DNA of 64,000 nt. Origin: Verrucomicrobiaceae bacterium (GTDB taxonomy: Bacteria; Verrucomicrobiota; Verrucomicrobiia; Verrucomicrobiales; Verrucomicrobiaceae). The first letter of the stretch is position 1, and the number at the start of each line of letters is the position of its first letter. Position numbers and translations under genes: made by a program. The stretch covers positions 1 to 64,000 of the forward strand of contig CANNQP010000001.1 of the NCBI GenBank assembly GCA_947507875.1, in the 5' to 3' direction. This document shows, one piece after another, positions 32,292-40,679 of the stretch. The notes beneath the pieces were generated by a model, which was not told the DNA's origin, made no database searches, and saw only the letters and a program-made list of their open reading frames with translations.

Positions 32292-33656
32292 TTAGCTGTA
32301 AGACGCCTCGACACGCTTGGCTACATCGCGATAACCGTAGTCGGCGTTGTAGATCTCTTTAAGGGCTTCCAAGCTGCCAGCCTTGTCCCCCATTTTTTCA
32401 CACACCATGGCTAGCTCATAGAGCAGTTCTTTCTTGGTGTTGTCCATGATGCTGAGTTCTCTGTTCGCTTCTGCAAAAGAGCTGCGTGCCAAGTCATTCA
32501 TGTTCTTGCGCTCAAAGCAACGTCCAAGGAGAAGCATGGCCTTAATGCGAATGTGCGGATTGCCCTTGGCCTGTTGAAGTTCAGGAATGGCCTCCGTGTA
32601 CATCGTGGCATTGAAATAGGCCTGACCTAGGTCAAAACGAAGCGCTTTGTCGGTTGGGTTACGGTCCACTCGTGCCTTGGATTCGTTGATGACGCTGGAT
32701 GCTCGCTGTATGCGAATGGCTGCTAGGTTTTGCTTCTGTTCCTCAATGTCTGGAGCGTCTGGATTGGCAGAGATCCAAGCTTCCATCGCGGCGATGTAGG
32801 CCTCTTGTTGTTTGTCTCTGAGAATTTCCGTATGACGCTGGAGAGAGACGTCGGCCGCATTGAGCGTGAGCGCATAGTCGTAGAAGGACAGGGCGTTGTT
32901 CAAGTCGCCAAGCTCTTCATAAAGCTGTGCGATGGCTTTGACGTTGTTGATGTTGGATTGATCTTCGTTGTACTTCGCAGTGAAGTGCCCCAGGAGTTCC
33001 TCCGTCTGCTCTTTGGTTTTTCCTTTTTTAGCCAAGAGCTCGAGGATGTTTTGTTCCTCAGAATTCTTCACGGCACTTTTGAAATCTCCGCCCCACCCTT
33101 GACGGATGATGGACGAGCGTGCAGCGGCATCTTTTTCACCCTTAATGGCCGTAAGATCCCGAGGATCGATTTTGACGATAGCCCCATAAACCTCAGCTGC
33201 CTTTTCGGGCTGCTCATAGGTCATGTAATGAGCAGCCAGCTGATGCATCAGCTTGGTGTTTTGAGGCTGGCCCATTCGAATGGTCTCCAGGGCAAAGGCG
33301 GCCAAATCAGGGAACTGAACTTTGATCGCGAGATCATAAAGTTGGCGGTTCGCACTCTCGCTGAAAGGGTCTTTTTGGAAGACCTTTTCCTCCAGATCTG
33401 CGATGGCTTCCCAGGGATCTTTTTTGGAGCCGCCGCTGAAGAGTCCTCCTCCCAAGCTAAATTTCTTGCCGCTGCCGACGACTTCACCTTCGGCGCGTCG
33501 TAGGACTTTGCGCCCATCCAGGAAGGCGGGCACTTCTTTGACGATTGGAAGAATCAGGCTGACGGCATATTCCCAGTTCTTTTGCTCGATGGCGAGCATG
33601 CCTTTTTTCCAGAGATTAAGATATTTGGGATCCAGCTGAGCTTCGGTAACGATCAT
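32292..33656 (-). CDS. Tetratricopeptide-repeat protein, cytoplasmic
   Basis: A 454-residue helical protein with no signal peptide. TPR-like pairs of helices are visible: YLNLWKKGMLAIEQKNWEYAV near 10-30, HQLAAHYMTYEQPEKAAEVYGAIVKIDP near 165-190, IAQLYEELGDLNNALSFYDYALTLN near 255-280, and LRFDLGQAYFNATMYTEAIPELQQAK and LLGRCFERKNMNDLARSSF near 355-400. A glycine/serine-rich segment (SLGGGLFSGGSKKD) interrupts the repeats near 70-85. Related proteins in this phylum are of unknown role. I start at ATG 33656, because it overlaps the stop of the small membrane-protein gene as ATGA. That coupling suggests the two proteins act together, perhaps recruiting the TPR protein to the membrane. Confidence 0.8.
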   Translation of the reverse strand: MIVTEAQLDPKYLNLWKKGMLAIEQKNWEYAVSLILPIVKEVPAFLDGRKVLRRAEGEVVGSGKKFSLGGGLFSGGSKKDPWEAIADLEEKVFQKDPFSESANRQLYDLAIKVQFPDLAAFALETIRMGQPQNTKLMHQLAAHYMTYEQPEKAAEVYGAIVKIDPRDLTAIKGEKDAAARSSIIRQGWGGDFKSAVKNSEEQNILELLAKKGKTKEQTEELLGHFTAKYNEDQSNINNVKAIAQLYEELGDLNNALSFYDYALTLNAADVSLQRHTEILRDKQQEAYIAAMEAWISANPDAPDIEEQKQNLAAIRIQRASSVINESKARVDRNPTDKALRFDLGQAYFNATMYTEAIPELQQAKGNPHIRIKAMLLLGRCFERKNMNDLARSSFAEANRELSIMDNTKKELLYELAMVCEKMGDKAGSLEALKEIYNADYGYRDVAKRVEASYS

Positions 33657-33862
33657 GGTTTGGACTTGGAGGGGGGGGTTGGAGCAGTAGCAGGTGCGAT
33701 TTCCGTTTGAGCACCCGTGACCATCCGTGACAGCGACTGCCATTCTTCACGGAAGCCTTTGCTGAACGCCTGCATACTGAATCCATGCTCAAAGAGCACC
33801 ATCCAGACGAAGGTGGCGGCGAGAAAGGCGAGAAACCAGAGAATTTTGGATAGCAGGCGCAT
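33653..33862 (-). CDS. Small one-pass membrane protein (69 residues)
   Basis: The protein begins MRLLSKILWFLAFLAATFVW, a signal-anchor helix (about 5-25), then has a soluble part containing FSKGFREEWQSLSRMVTG and ends in a low-complexity proline-, alanine- and threonine-rich tail (APATAPTPPSKSKP). I do not recognise a family. Its reality is supported by the ATGA overlap with the TPR gene, the sensible membrane helix and the absence of any better frame. It is divergent from the oxidoreductase gene at 34030 (167 bases between). Confidence 0.65.
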   Translation of the reverse strand: MRLLSKILWFLAFLAATFVWMVLFEHGFSMQAFSKGFREEWQSLSRMVTGAQTEIAPATAPTPPSKSKP

Positions 33863-34029
33863 GGCCGGAAAAATACGGTTACTACTAGCAAACCGAGGGT
33901 GGAGTCCAGCACGTTGTTTTCTTGCCGAGCACAGAATGCCACAAAATCCTATTTCGCGCGCTTGGGAATTCCGAAACTCGAAGGTTGCTCCTGACGTTTG
34001 GGTAGGGTTTAGTTTCGCTTTAGTTTTCC

Positions 34030-35451
34030 ATGAAAAAAATACCCTTCTCCTCGCGCCGTCATTTTCTAGTTCAAGGTGCCGCTGCGTTAGGATTTCCCAT
34101 CATCGTTCCCCGATCCGTTTTTGGCTCAGCAGGCAGACCTGCTCCCTCCGAACGCATCACAGTAGGCTGTATCGGCTGGGGAACGATTGCTGGAGATTGG
34201 ACGCCTTCTTTTCTCAACAATGAAAAATGCCAGGTCGTTTCCGTGGCTGACCCGATGAAGGAATATGGACACTACGGCTATGATGGCAAAGAGACTGGTG
34301 GACGTGAGGCAGGGCGAAAAATTATAGATGAGCATTATTCTAAAGCGGCCAACAAACCTACCAAAGGATGTGCTGCTTATGCAGATTTTCGTGAAATGAT
34401 GGACAAGGAAGACCTGGATGCTGTGCAAGTCTCCACGCCTGATCATTGGCACGCTTACATGGCCGTCTATACAGCGCGAAAGGGAAAACACATCTACGGC
34501 CAGAAGCCGCTTGCCCTGAATGTGGCGGAGGGACGGCTGATCTCTGATGAGGTCGCAAAGGCTGGGGTGACTTGGCAGACCGGAAGTCAGCAAAGAAGCG
34601 ATATCTATTTTCGGATGGCTTGTGAACTTGTGCGCAACGGACGCCTAGGAAAGCTAAACCGTGTGCGGGTAGGATTGCCCGGCGGGCATAGCAATTGGAA
34701 TGGCATGGCCAACCAGACCGAAGTTGCTCCTGTGCCAGCAGACTTCGATTATGAGATGTGGTTGGGGCCCGCGGAACGTATCGATTATCGTCCGGCCTTG
34801 TTGCCGCTGAACTGGAGACACAACTTTGCCTTCTCGGGTGGGATGATCACCGACTTCGGCGCTCACCACATTGATATCGCACAATGGGGAATCGGAACGG
34901 AAAACACCGGGCCTATTGAGCTAAAAAACGTGAGTGGCACCTTAGACCTCAAGTCACTCTACAACACGGCCACCGCATTCCGTTTCGATTGTCTTTACGA
35001 AAATGGGGTCATTATGCAGGTCGCTAGCCCTGACCATCAGCTGATGCCAGAGGTCGAGGCGACCATCAAGACTTCTGCTGGCAAAAAGCCATTCGATCAC
35101 GTGGGGGTTCTTTTTGAGGGAGATGCAGGCAAGTGGATTTATGTCAATCGCGGCAAGATCATGGCGAGCGATCCGGCCATCCTCCGGGAAAAAATCACGG
35201 ATACTGAAATTCACCTCTATGAGAGCAAAGACCACACCGATAACTTTTTAAGTTGCATCTACAGTGGCAAACCAACTTCTACGCCAGCAGAAATTAGCCA
35301 TCGTAGCATTACGATCGCTCACTTAGCAAACATCGCGCTGCGCACGGGTAGCTCAGGCCTGAAATGGAATCCACAGACAGAAACGATCGAAGGCAATGAA
35401 GCAGCCTCCGCACTGCTCAGCAAACCATGGAGGAAACCCTGGACACTGTGA
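34030..35451 (+). CDS. Tat-exported Gfo/Idh/MocA family oxidoreductase
   Basis: A 473-residue NAD(P)-binding oxidoreductase. The N-terminus SSRRHFLVQGAAALGFPIIV is a twin-arginine signal (SRRHFL), so the protein is folded with its cofactor before export to the periplasm. The Rossmann region is VGCIGWGTIAGDW at about 45-57. The EKP motif of the family appears as GQKPLALN near 157-164. DHWH and the GGMITDFGAHHIDIAQW segment supply active-site residues. Exported members are abundant in Planctomycetes and Verrucomicrobia, presumably acting on sugars or inositols with a tightly bound cofactor. The stop overlaps the next start by one base (TGATG). Confidence 0.92.
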   Translation: MKKIPFSSRRHFLVQGAAALGFPIIVPRSVFGSAGRPAPSERITVGCIGWGTIAGDWTPSFLNNEKCQVVSVADPMKEYGHYGYDGKETGGREAGRKIIDEHYSKAANKPTKGCAAYADFREMMDKEDLDAVQVSTPDHWHAYMAVYTARKGKHIYGQKPLALNVAEGRLISDEVAKAGVTWQTGSQQRSDIYFRMACELVRNGRLGKLNRVRVGLPGGHSNWNGMANQTEVAPVPADFDYEMWLGPAERIDYRPALLPLNWRHNFAFSGGMITDFGAHHIDIAQWGIGTENTGPIELKNVSGTLDLKSLYNTATAFRFDCLYENGVIMQVASPDHQLMPEVEATIKTSAGKKPFDHVGVLFEGDAGKWIYVNRGKIMASDPAILREKITDTEIHLYESKDHTDNFLSCIYSGKPTSTPAEISHRSITIAHLANIALRTGSSGLKWNPQTETIEGNEAASALLSKPWRKPWTL

Positions 35452-36746
35452 TGGCTGGCGTTCCCCATGCCCCCTTGCTGGGTATCTTCCTGTTGCTGTT
35501 TGGTTCAGGCTTGTGTGCGCAGACGATCCAGCTCAGTCCAGCAGAACAGCTCAAGACTAAGCCGAGTGGGCAAGTTTCTGCTTTCAAGCGAAGCGCCGAT
35601 AGCACCGTCGTCGCCACTTCGGTGGCTCAGGCCTATCTCTACATAGAGCCTTATCAGACGCGCTTTGAATACCTCATGGATGCTTCACGCGTTCTAAGCT
35701 GGCTTGATCCAGAAAAGGAATTGCCCAAAGAGATAAGCCTGGAACTCAAGGAGGATATTCTGCACCGATTGAGTCGCCAGGCAGATTCATGGTGCCGTCT
35801 GACGACAGGTTCTGGAAGAGTTGAAGGTGGTCTAACCACGGTAGCCCTGGTTATGGGACGACCTGGCGACACGAAGCAACCTCCCGAGAACGAGCCAGTT
35901 TCTGTTTCCGAAACCATGGTTGGTTTCATTTGGGAGTTCGCAACACCTCCTGCACCGGATGAGATCTTTGTCGATTGGACAGGGTTTATTGCGGGAGTGC
36001 GCACCCTCCCGGTCCGAGTTTTCTTTGGCAATAGCTCGGAGACTTTAGAGATAGCTTCATATCTCCCCAAATTAGCGTGGAAAAGTGAGGGCCGTGTGCC
36101 TTTGCCTTTACCTCTCGCCGAAATTCCTTCGATTCAAATTCTTCCCCCCACGGTTGTGCCCCTGGCCACCCTGGTATGGATCTTCGGTGCTGCTGGATTC
36201 ATGGGATTGCTTCAATATCGCGGACGCCCGATCCCTGGAGGTGCGATGCCATGGCTTGCGACGATCTTCGTTGGGGCCGCTCTGACGTGGCCTTTGGTAA
36301 ATCTCAAAATCGGCGGTGGTGCTCAGGTGCCTGAAGTGAAAGACAGTAAGCAGGCGGAGGTCATTTTGACGCCATTGCTTCGAAACATTTATCGAGCTTT
36401 TGATCGTCGAGACGAAGAGGAAATCTACGACGTGTTACAACGTAGCGTAGAGGGTGAGCTCTTGCGCCGCCTCTATTTGGAGACGATTGAGGCTTTAACG
36501 CTGGATGGTCGAGAAGGTGCCCGGGTGACTATCAGTGAGTTTAGCGTTGATGTCAGAAATGTTTCTTCTGTCCCCTCAAGCTCTGGATTCATTGCAGAGT
36601 GTCAGTGGACAGCTCTGGGCAAAGTCGGGCACTGGGGGCACAGTCACACAAGAGTCAATCGCTATACCGCTAAAGTCACTGTTTCTCCGATTGGTAGCGA
36701 TTGGAAATTGACCGATCTGAACGTCGCGGAAGCTAGGCGAATCTGA
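35451..36746 (+). CDS. Secreted/membrane protein of unknown function
   Basis: A 431-residue protein without a recognised family. I start at ATG 35451, which overlaps the previous stop and gives a clean signal peptide (APLLGIFLLLFGSGLCAQ). Residues about 25-235 would be exported and contain beta-rich segments (GFIWEFATPPAPDEIFVDW, LPVRVFFGNSSETLEI). Two membrane helices lie at about 238-260 and 275-292 around QYRGRPIPGGAMPW. The remaining about 125 residues carry RNIYRAFDRRDEEEIYDVL, which reads like the opening of an NTF2/SnoaL-like fold, and end in a beta-rich part. It is in the same run as the CPBP protease and thiL, so it may be co-transcribed. Confidence 0.7.
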   Translation: MAGVPHAPLLGIFLLLFGSGLCAQTIQLSPAEQLKTKPSGQVSAFKRSADSTVVATSVAQAYLYIEPYQTRFEYLMDASRVLSWLDPEKELPKEISLELKEDILHRLSRQADSWCRLTTGSGRVEGGLTTVALVMGRPGDTKQPPENEPVSVSETMVGFIWEFATPPAPDEIFVDWTGFIAGVRTLPVRVFFGNSSETLEIASYLPKLAWKSEGRVPLPLPLAEIPSIQILPPTVVPLATLVWIFGAAGFMGLLQYRGRPIPGGAMPWLATIFVGAALTWPLVNLKIGGGAQVPEVKDSKQAEVILTPLLRNIYRAFDRRDEEEIYDVLQRSVEGELLRRLYLETIEALTLDGREGARVTISEFSVDVRNVSSVPSSSGFIAECQWTALGKVGHWGHSHTRVNRYTAKVTVSPIGSDWKLTDLNVAEARRI

Positions 36747-36779
36747 GTCGCTCAGATTGATCAAAAGCTTCATCATTTT

Positions 36780-37622
36780 ATGGATGCCTCAACTCTTGGA
36801 GTTCTACGTGATACGGCCTTGTTTTCTTGGCTGGCCATTTTGACTGGTGCGTTGGCTTACCCGTTGATTCGCTTGCTATCAACGAATCGGGAGAGCAGGG
36901 GTAAAGTTAGAGTTGAGTGGGTCATGACTTCCGATGCTGTGGTGGTTGCTGCCGTCGTTGTCGTGCTTCTTGGGGGCCTTCAGGGGGCTCAGCCGCCTAG
37001 CGCTTCTGAAGAAGAGCAGTCCACGGCGCTTTCCATAACAGGAGCGTTGACTGGCATCGTGGTACAGCTTGGCATTTGCACGTTGCTTCTGGCATACCTA
37101 CGAATGCTGCGCGGGCTGGCTCCCGTTCAGCTTTTTGGTTTGCGGCAGATGAGCTTATTTCGTGCTATAGTCATGGGGGTTTTGCTCCTGCTTCCTATGC
37201 TCATGGTGATCAATGGTTCAGCCTACCAACTCCATGAGTGGATGAAAGGTTTTTGGCCCAACCTTGATGGACAAGATGTAGCCGAGGCTTTTCGCACCTC
37301 CAACGATCCTGCCGCTAAGGCACTGCTGGCTGTCTCAGCCGTTATCATTGCGCCTCTCGTGGAAGAGATTGTTTTTCGTGGCTTCATTTATGCTGTGATC
37401 AAGCGACATACGGACGGCATCTACGCAGCGCTATGTTCCTCACTGCTTTTCGCCACGGTGCATCTACACGTTGGGACGCTGATTCCATTAGCGCTTCTCG
37501 CCTTGTTTTTCTGCTACATGTATGAACGCACTGGCTCGCTGTGGATGCCGATGGTTTTGCATGGCTTGTTCAATGGCACCAGCCTCGCTGTGATGCTGCT
37601 CTTTCCAGACGTTCAGCCATGA
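36780..37622 (+). CDS. CPBP family intramembrane metalloprotease
   Basis: A 280-residue membrane protein with about eight hydrophobic helices. The glutamate pair and arginine of the CPBP (Abi, PF02517) family are seen in VEEIVFRG: E195, E196 and R200. The second motif, a histidine in FATVHLHVG, and the third, HGLFNG, complete the metal site. Members process prenylated proteins (Rce1-like) or give immunity to bacteriocins. The stop overlaps the thiL start by four bases (ATGA). I infer translational coupling, but see no functional link with thiamine. Confidence 0.9.
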   Translation: MDASTLGVLRDTALFSWLAILTGALAYPLIRLLSTNRESRGKVRVEWVMTSDAVVVAAVVVVLLGGLQGAQPPSASEEEQSTALSITGALTGIVVQLGICTLLLAYLRMLRGLAPVQLFGLRQMSLFRAIVMGVLLLLPMLMVINGSAYQLHEWMKGFWPNLDGQDVAEAFRTSNDPAAKALLAVSAVIIAPLVEEIVFRGFIYAVIKRHTDGIYAALCSSLLFATVHLHVGTLIPLALLALFFCYMYERTGSLWMPMVLHGLFNGTSLAVMLLFPDVQP

Positions 37623-38506
37623 AAACGCTTGCGGACATTGGAGAAGACGCACTCGTTCGGTTGCTGACACGAACGCTAAAAACCGACAACGATGTCTTGT
37701 TAGGTCCTGGAGATGACTGCGCCGTTGTGCGGATGCCTCGCGGAGCTCAATCCTTGGTGCTAAAGACGGATACCATCGTTGAAGGGGTTCATTTCACAGC
37801 CGAAACTCCTGCGAAATGGATTGGCCGCAAAGCGATGGCTCGTGTGTTGAGTGATTTCGCTGCTATGGCTGCGATTCCACGCCACGCATTGGTTACTCTC
37901 ATCGCTCCACCGACCACTTGGGTGAAACGAGTCCAAGCCATCTATCAGGGACTTTCTAAGCTAGCAGACGAATTCGAAGTGCGTGTCGTCGGCGGTGAAA
38001 CATCACGCGGTGATCAATTGAGTCTAACCGTAAGCTTAAGCGGCTTTGTTCCTGCACGCCGATGGATCACACGCTCTGCTGCAAGGGCGGGTGATGTGCT
38101 TTATGTGACCGGTCGTTTGGGCGGCTCGATCCGAGGTCGTCATCTGCGCTTCCAACCGTTGGTGAAAGAATCCTTGATCATCGCTGAGAAACTGAAGCCT
38201 ACGGCGATGATGGACTTGAGTGATGGCCTAGCGAAAGATCTTCCGCGACTAGCTGCGGCAAGTGGAGTGGGTTGGCATCTATTGCTCGATCAGATTCCCA
38301 TCACCGCTGGATGCAGTTTACCTCAGGCTCTCCATGACGGGGAAGATTATCATCTCTTGTTTGCCACTGCGCCCACCCTCAAAAAACAAGCACTCATGGA
38401 GTGCCAAGCACTCTGTCCAGGGCTGAGGTTTCATGCGATTGGTAAACTAACAGAGGGAGAAAAGTCCGGCTTGCTGGAGAGGGGAGGTTGGGATCACTTT
38501 GGCTAA
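37619..38506 (+). CDS. thiL: Thiamine-monophosphate kinase ThiL
   Basis: A 295-residue enzyme that phosphorylates thiamine monophosphate to thiamine pyrophosphate. It starts MKTLADIGEDALVRLLTR, and continues LLGPGDDCAVV with the metal-binding aspartates. The second motif LKTDTIVEGVHF and the third MARVLSDFAAMAA are both characteristic of ThiL (AIR-synthase-like fold). GGETSRGDQ and MDLSDGLAKDL complete the ATP and magnesium site, and HDGEDYHLLF the C-terminal motif. I chose 37619 because it overlaps the CPBP stop as ATGA and begins the conserved domain directly. TsaE follows after three bases. Confidence 0.94.
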   Translation: MKTLADIGEDALVRLLTRTLKTDNDVLLGPGDDCAVVRMPRGAQSLVLKTDTIVEGVHFTAETPAKWIGRKAMARVLSDFAAMAAIPRHALVTLIAPPTTWVKRVQAIYQGLSKLADEFEVRVVGGETSRGDQLSLTVSLSGFVPARRWITRSAARAGDVLYVTGRLGGSIRGRHLRFQPLVKESLIIAEKLKPTAMMDLSDGLAKDLPRLAAASGVGWHLLLDQIPITAGCSLPQALHDGEDYHLLFATAPTLKKQALMECQALCPGLRFHAIGKLTEGEKSGLLERGGWDHFG

Positions 38507-38509
38507 CTC

Positions 38510-38926
38510 ATGACATCCACGGTTCTTCCGACACCAGAAGCAGCTCAGGCTTGGGGACGAGATTTGGCTCAAAGCTTAACGGCAGGAGACGTTGTGGCTC
38601 TCTGCGGCCAACTGGGTGCAGGTAAAACTCAGGTCACCACAGGCATCGTGGCAGGGCTTGGTTCGGCTGCAGCTGTCACCAGTCCAACGTTTACTTTGCT
38701 GCATGAATACCTGGATGGTCGCCTGCCGGTCTTCCATTTCGATTTTTATCGCATGGAACGTCCCGAGGAAGTTCTCGGGATCGCTTGGGATGAAATTTTA
38801 GATGAGCCCGGGGTGGTCATCGTCGAATGGGCCGATCTTTTTCCAGAACTGATGCCTCAAACGACACGCTGGTTTGAGCTAAGGGCTCAGCCTGATGGCA
38901 GTCGAATGATTCAGTCGCGTGGATGA
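38510..38926 (+). CDS. tsaE: tRNA threonylcarbamoyladenosine ATPase TsaE
   Basis: A 138-residue P-loop ATPase that works with TsaB and TsaD to make the t6A modification of tRNAs reading ANN codons. The Walker A motif is GQLGAGKT (33-40). SPTFTLLHEY and HFDFYRMERPEEVLGI are the next conserved parts, and EWADLFPELMP closes the family signature. Length is slightly below the usual 150. It follows thiL by three bases and ends next to the stop of the convergent OsmC gene with no intervening base. tsaB and tsaD are not in the window. Confidence 0.95.
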   Translation: MTSTVLPTPEAAQAWGRDLAQSLTAGDVVALCGQLGAGKTQVTTGIVAGLGSAAAVTSPTFTLLHEYLDGRLPVFHFDFYRMERPEEVLGIAWDEILDEPGVVIVEWADLFPELMPQTTRWFELRAQPDGSRMIQSRG

Positions 38927-39340
38927 TCAGCCGTTCCAGACAAAGGTCACTGGCTTCTCGATTTCAGGATGGACACTATGATGGACGGGGCATCCCAGCG
39001 CGGTGGCTTCCAAGAGCTTGCGGTCAGGATGATCCGCCGGCAGTGGGATTTCAATGGTCACGGGCAGGCGAGCAATCCTGCGGGGTGAATCTTCACTCAT
39101 GTGCTTCTCGACATGCACCTTCATGCCGGTGAGATCATACCCCTTCTGGTTGGCTTTGATGTTGATCACCGTGGCCATGCAGGTCGCCAGGGCTGTGGCG
39201 ACAAGATCAGTAGGAGAAAACGACTCGCCCTTGCCATGATTATCCACGGGTGCGTCCGTGATGAATTGGGTCTGAGAAGGACCATGTGTGGCTTGGCAAC
39301 GAAGCCCGCCGAGGTAATCAATCGAGATGGAAACAGCCAT
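38927..39340 (-). CDS. OsmC family protein
   Basis: A 137-residue protein of the OsmC/Ohr fold. The two conserved redox cysteines are seen in ALATCMATV and ALGCPVHHSV, which is the YhfA-like arrangement of OsmC rather than Ohr. The N-terminal sheet includes FITDAPVDNHGKGESFSPTDL, as usual. The family reduces organic hydroperoxides with dithiol donors, but YhfA-like members have no firm role. Upstream (minus strand) lies the CobW gene, 67 bases away in the same direction. No signal peptide, so it is cytoplasmic. Confidence 0.93.
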   Translation of the reverse strand: MAVSISIDYLGGLRCQATHGPSQTQFITDAPVDNHGKGESFSPTDLVATALATCMATVINIKANQKGYDLTGMKVHVEKHMSEDSPRRIARLPVTIEIPLPADHPDRKLLEATALGCPVHHSVHPEIEKPVTFVWNG

Positions 39341-39407
39341 GCGCTGTTCCTAACGAAAGCTTGCTGCCTGAGCAAGCCTGCTTTTGCCGAACTACGATAA
39401 CAGACAC

Positions 39408-40523
39408 TCAAGTGTCGCGGTGTGTGGGCACGGGCTTTCCTGGGCGGAAGTGTTCCTCATGTTCCAAAACAACGTTCAGGCCGAAGAAACCTGATTTGAC
39501 TTCATCGAGCGAGGTTTTCAATGCCTGCATGAGGGACGTGGGGGCTGCTTCTGCTCTCAAGTTGATGATCAAATGCCCCCCCGTGGTCGGCTCATCGAGC
39601 TCCATGCCTAGCTCGGGAATGTAATCGCTGCGCACGAGGTTAATGCTCGCCAATTCACCTGCGATGCCATCGTCGGGGCTGAAGGTCATTTTGAAATGGG
39701 CAATCTCAGCGCCATCGCTTTGCAGGTGAGCTTGAACACGCGTGGCAAGTTGCTTGAGGAATAGGTTCGCGTCGAACTCATCATCTGCGTGGAGGGTCAC
39801 AGTGGCATTGAGCCAGCCGAGCAGAGCTTCGCCTTCGGCATAAACTTCGTAATCCACAGCCATCGGATTTCTTCTGGCCTGCTCACCACTCATCAGGGTG
39901 CGGTAGAGTTCATCCATTCCCGTTTCGTGGCGTGGTGAAGCTGAGATCACTTGGGCGTGAGGAAACTCCCGGTTCAAAACACAACAGAGCTCCTGGCGTG
40001 CTACCTCGTCCAGCAAGTCACTTTTGCTGATGACAATGATGTCGGCTTCTTCGAGCTGCTTTTTGAAGATATAGGCCACTTTGCTCGAGAAACTGCCGCC
40101 TTCATCCAGCCCCAAAACACGCCGAGCACGCACCGGATCAACCAGCACAGCTAACGGCGCGATCGTGAAGGCATCGCCGTACATGCGACGCAAAGGGTAG
40201 GTGACAGTGGCCACGAGATCGGTGCAGCTGCCGACTGGCTCGGCGATGAAAACATCTGGTTTGGTAGCGTCATTGAGTCGTGCGGCTGCCTCGACAAGGG
40301 TATTGAATCGGCAACAAAAACAGCCACCTGCGATTTCCTCGGTTGCGAATCCTTGGCCCCGCAAAAGCTTCGTATCCACTAGACCTCCGGCTTGATCGTT
40401 GGTGATCAAACCGACACGCAGGCCCTGGTCGTTCAAATGCTTAGCCAAACGACCGACCGTGGTCGTTTTGCCGGCTCCGAGGAAGCCGCCGATCATGATG
40501 TAACGTGCCTTGGTGGATGACAT
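39408..40523 (-). CDS. CobW/HypB/UreG (G3E) family GTPase
   Basis: A 371-residue metallochaperone-type GTPase. Walker A is GGFLGAGKTT (12-21). The metal-binding CxCC motif of the COG0523 group is at C68, C70 and C71 in GGCFCCRFN. SKSDLL serves as the NKxD-type base-specificity motif. The C-terminal domain (about 235-370) is less typical of the CobW_C domain and lacks the histidine-rich tail seen in zinc proteins, so the metal is not predicted. No metalloenzyme gene is adjacent that would reveal the client. The ATG follows a C/T-rich leader with no Shine-Dalgarno. Confidence 0.88.
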   Translation of the reverse strand: MSSTKARYIMIGGFLGAGKTTTVGRLAKHLNDQGLRVGLITNDQAGGLVDTKLLRGQGFATEEIAGGCFCCRFNTLVEAAARLNDATKPDVFIAEPVGSCTDLVATVTYPLRRMYGDAFTIAPLAVLVDPVRARRVLGLDEGGSFSSKVAYIFKKQLEEADIIVISKSDLLDEVARQELCCVLNREFPHAQVISASPRHETGMDELYRTLMSGEQARRNPMAVDYEVYAEGEALLGWLNATVTLHADDEFDANLFLKQLATRVQAHLQSDGAEIAHFKMTFSPDDGIAGELASINLVRSDYIPELGMELDEPTTGGHLIINLRAEAAPTSLMQALKTSLDEVKSGFFGLNVVLEHEEHFRPGKPVPTHRDT

Positions 40524-40679
40524 GAGGCGCTTTGGATGGGGTTAGGGAGTAATGCAAGGAACAGTGCCTGCTCCTCTGTACAGGACTTCAATCTACGTTT
40601 TTACTCGTCGGGGAGATATCATGGGCCTAGAGTTTGACAATCGCCACGGCACTTCCCACGCTGGCGTTCAATTCTGTCC

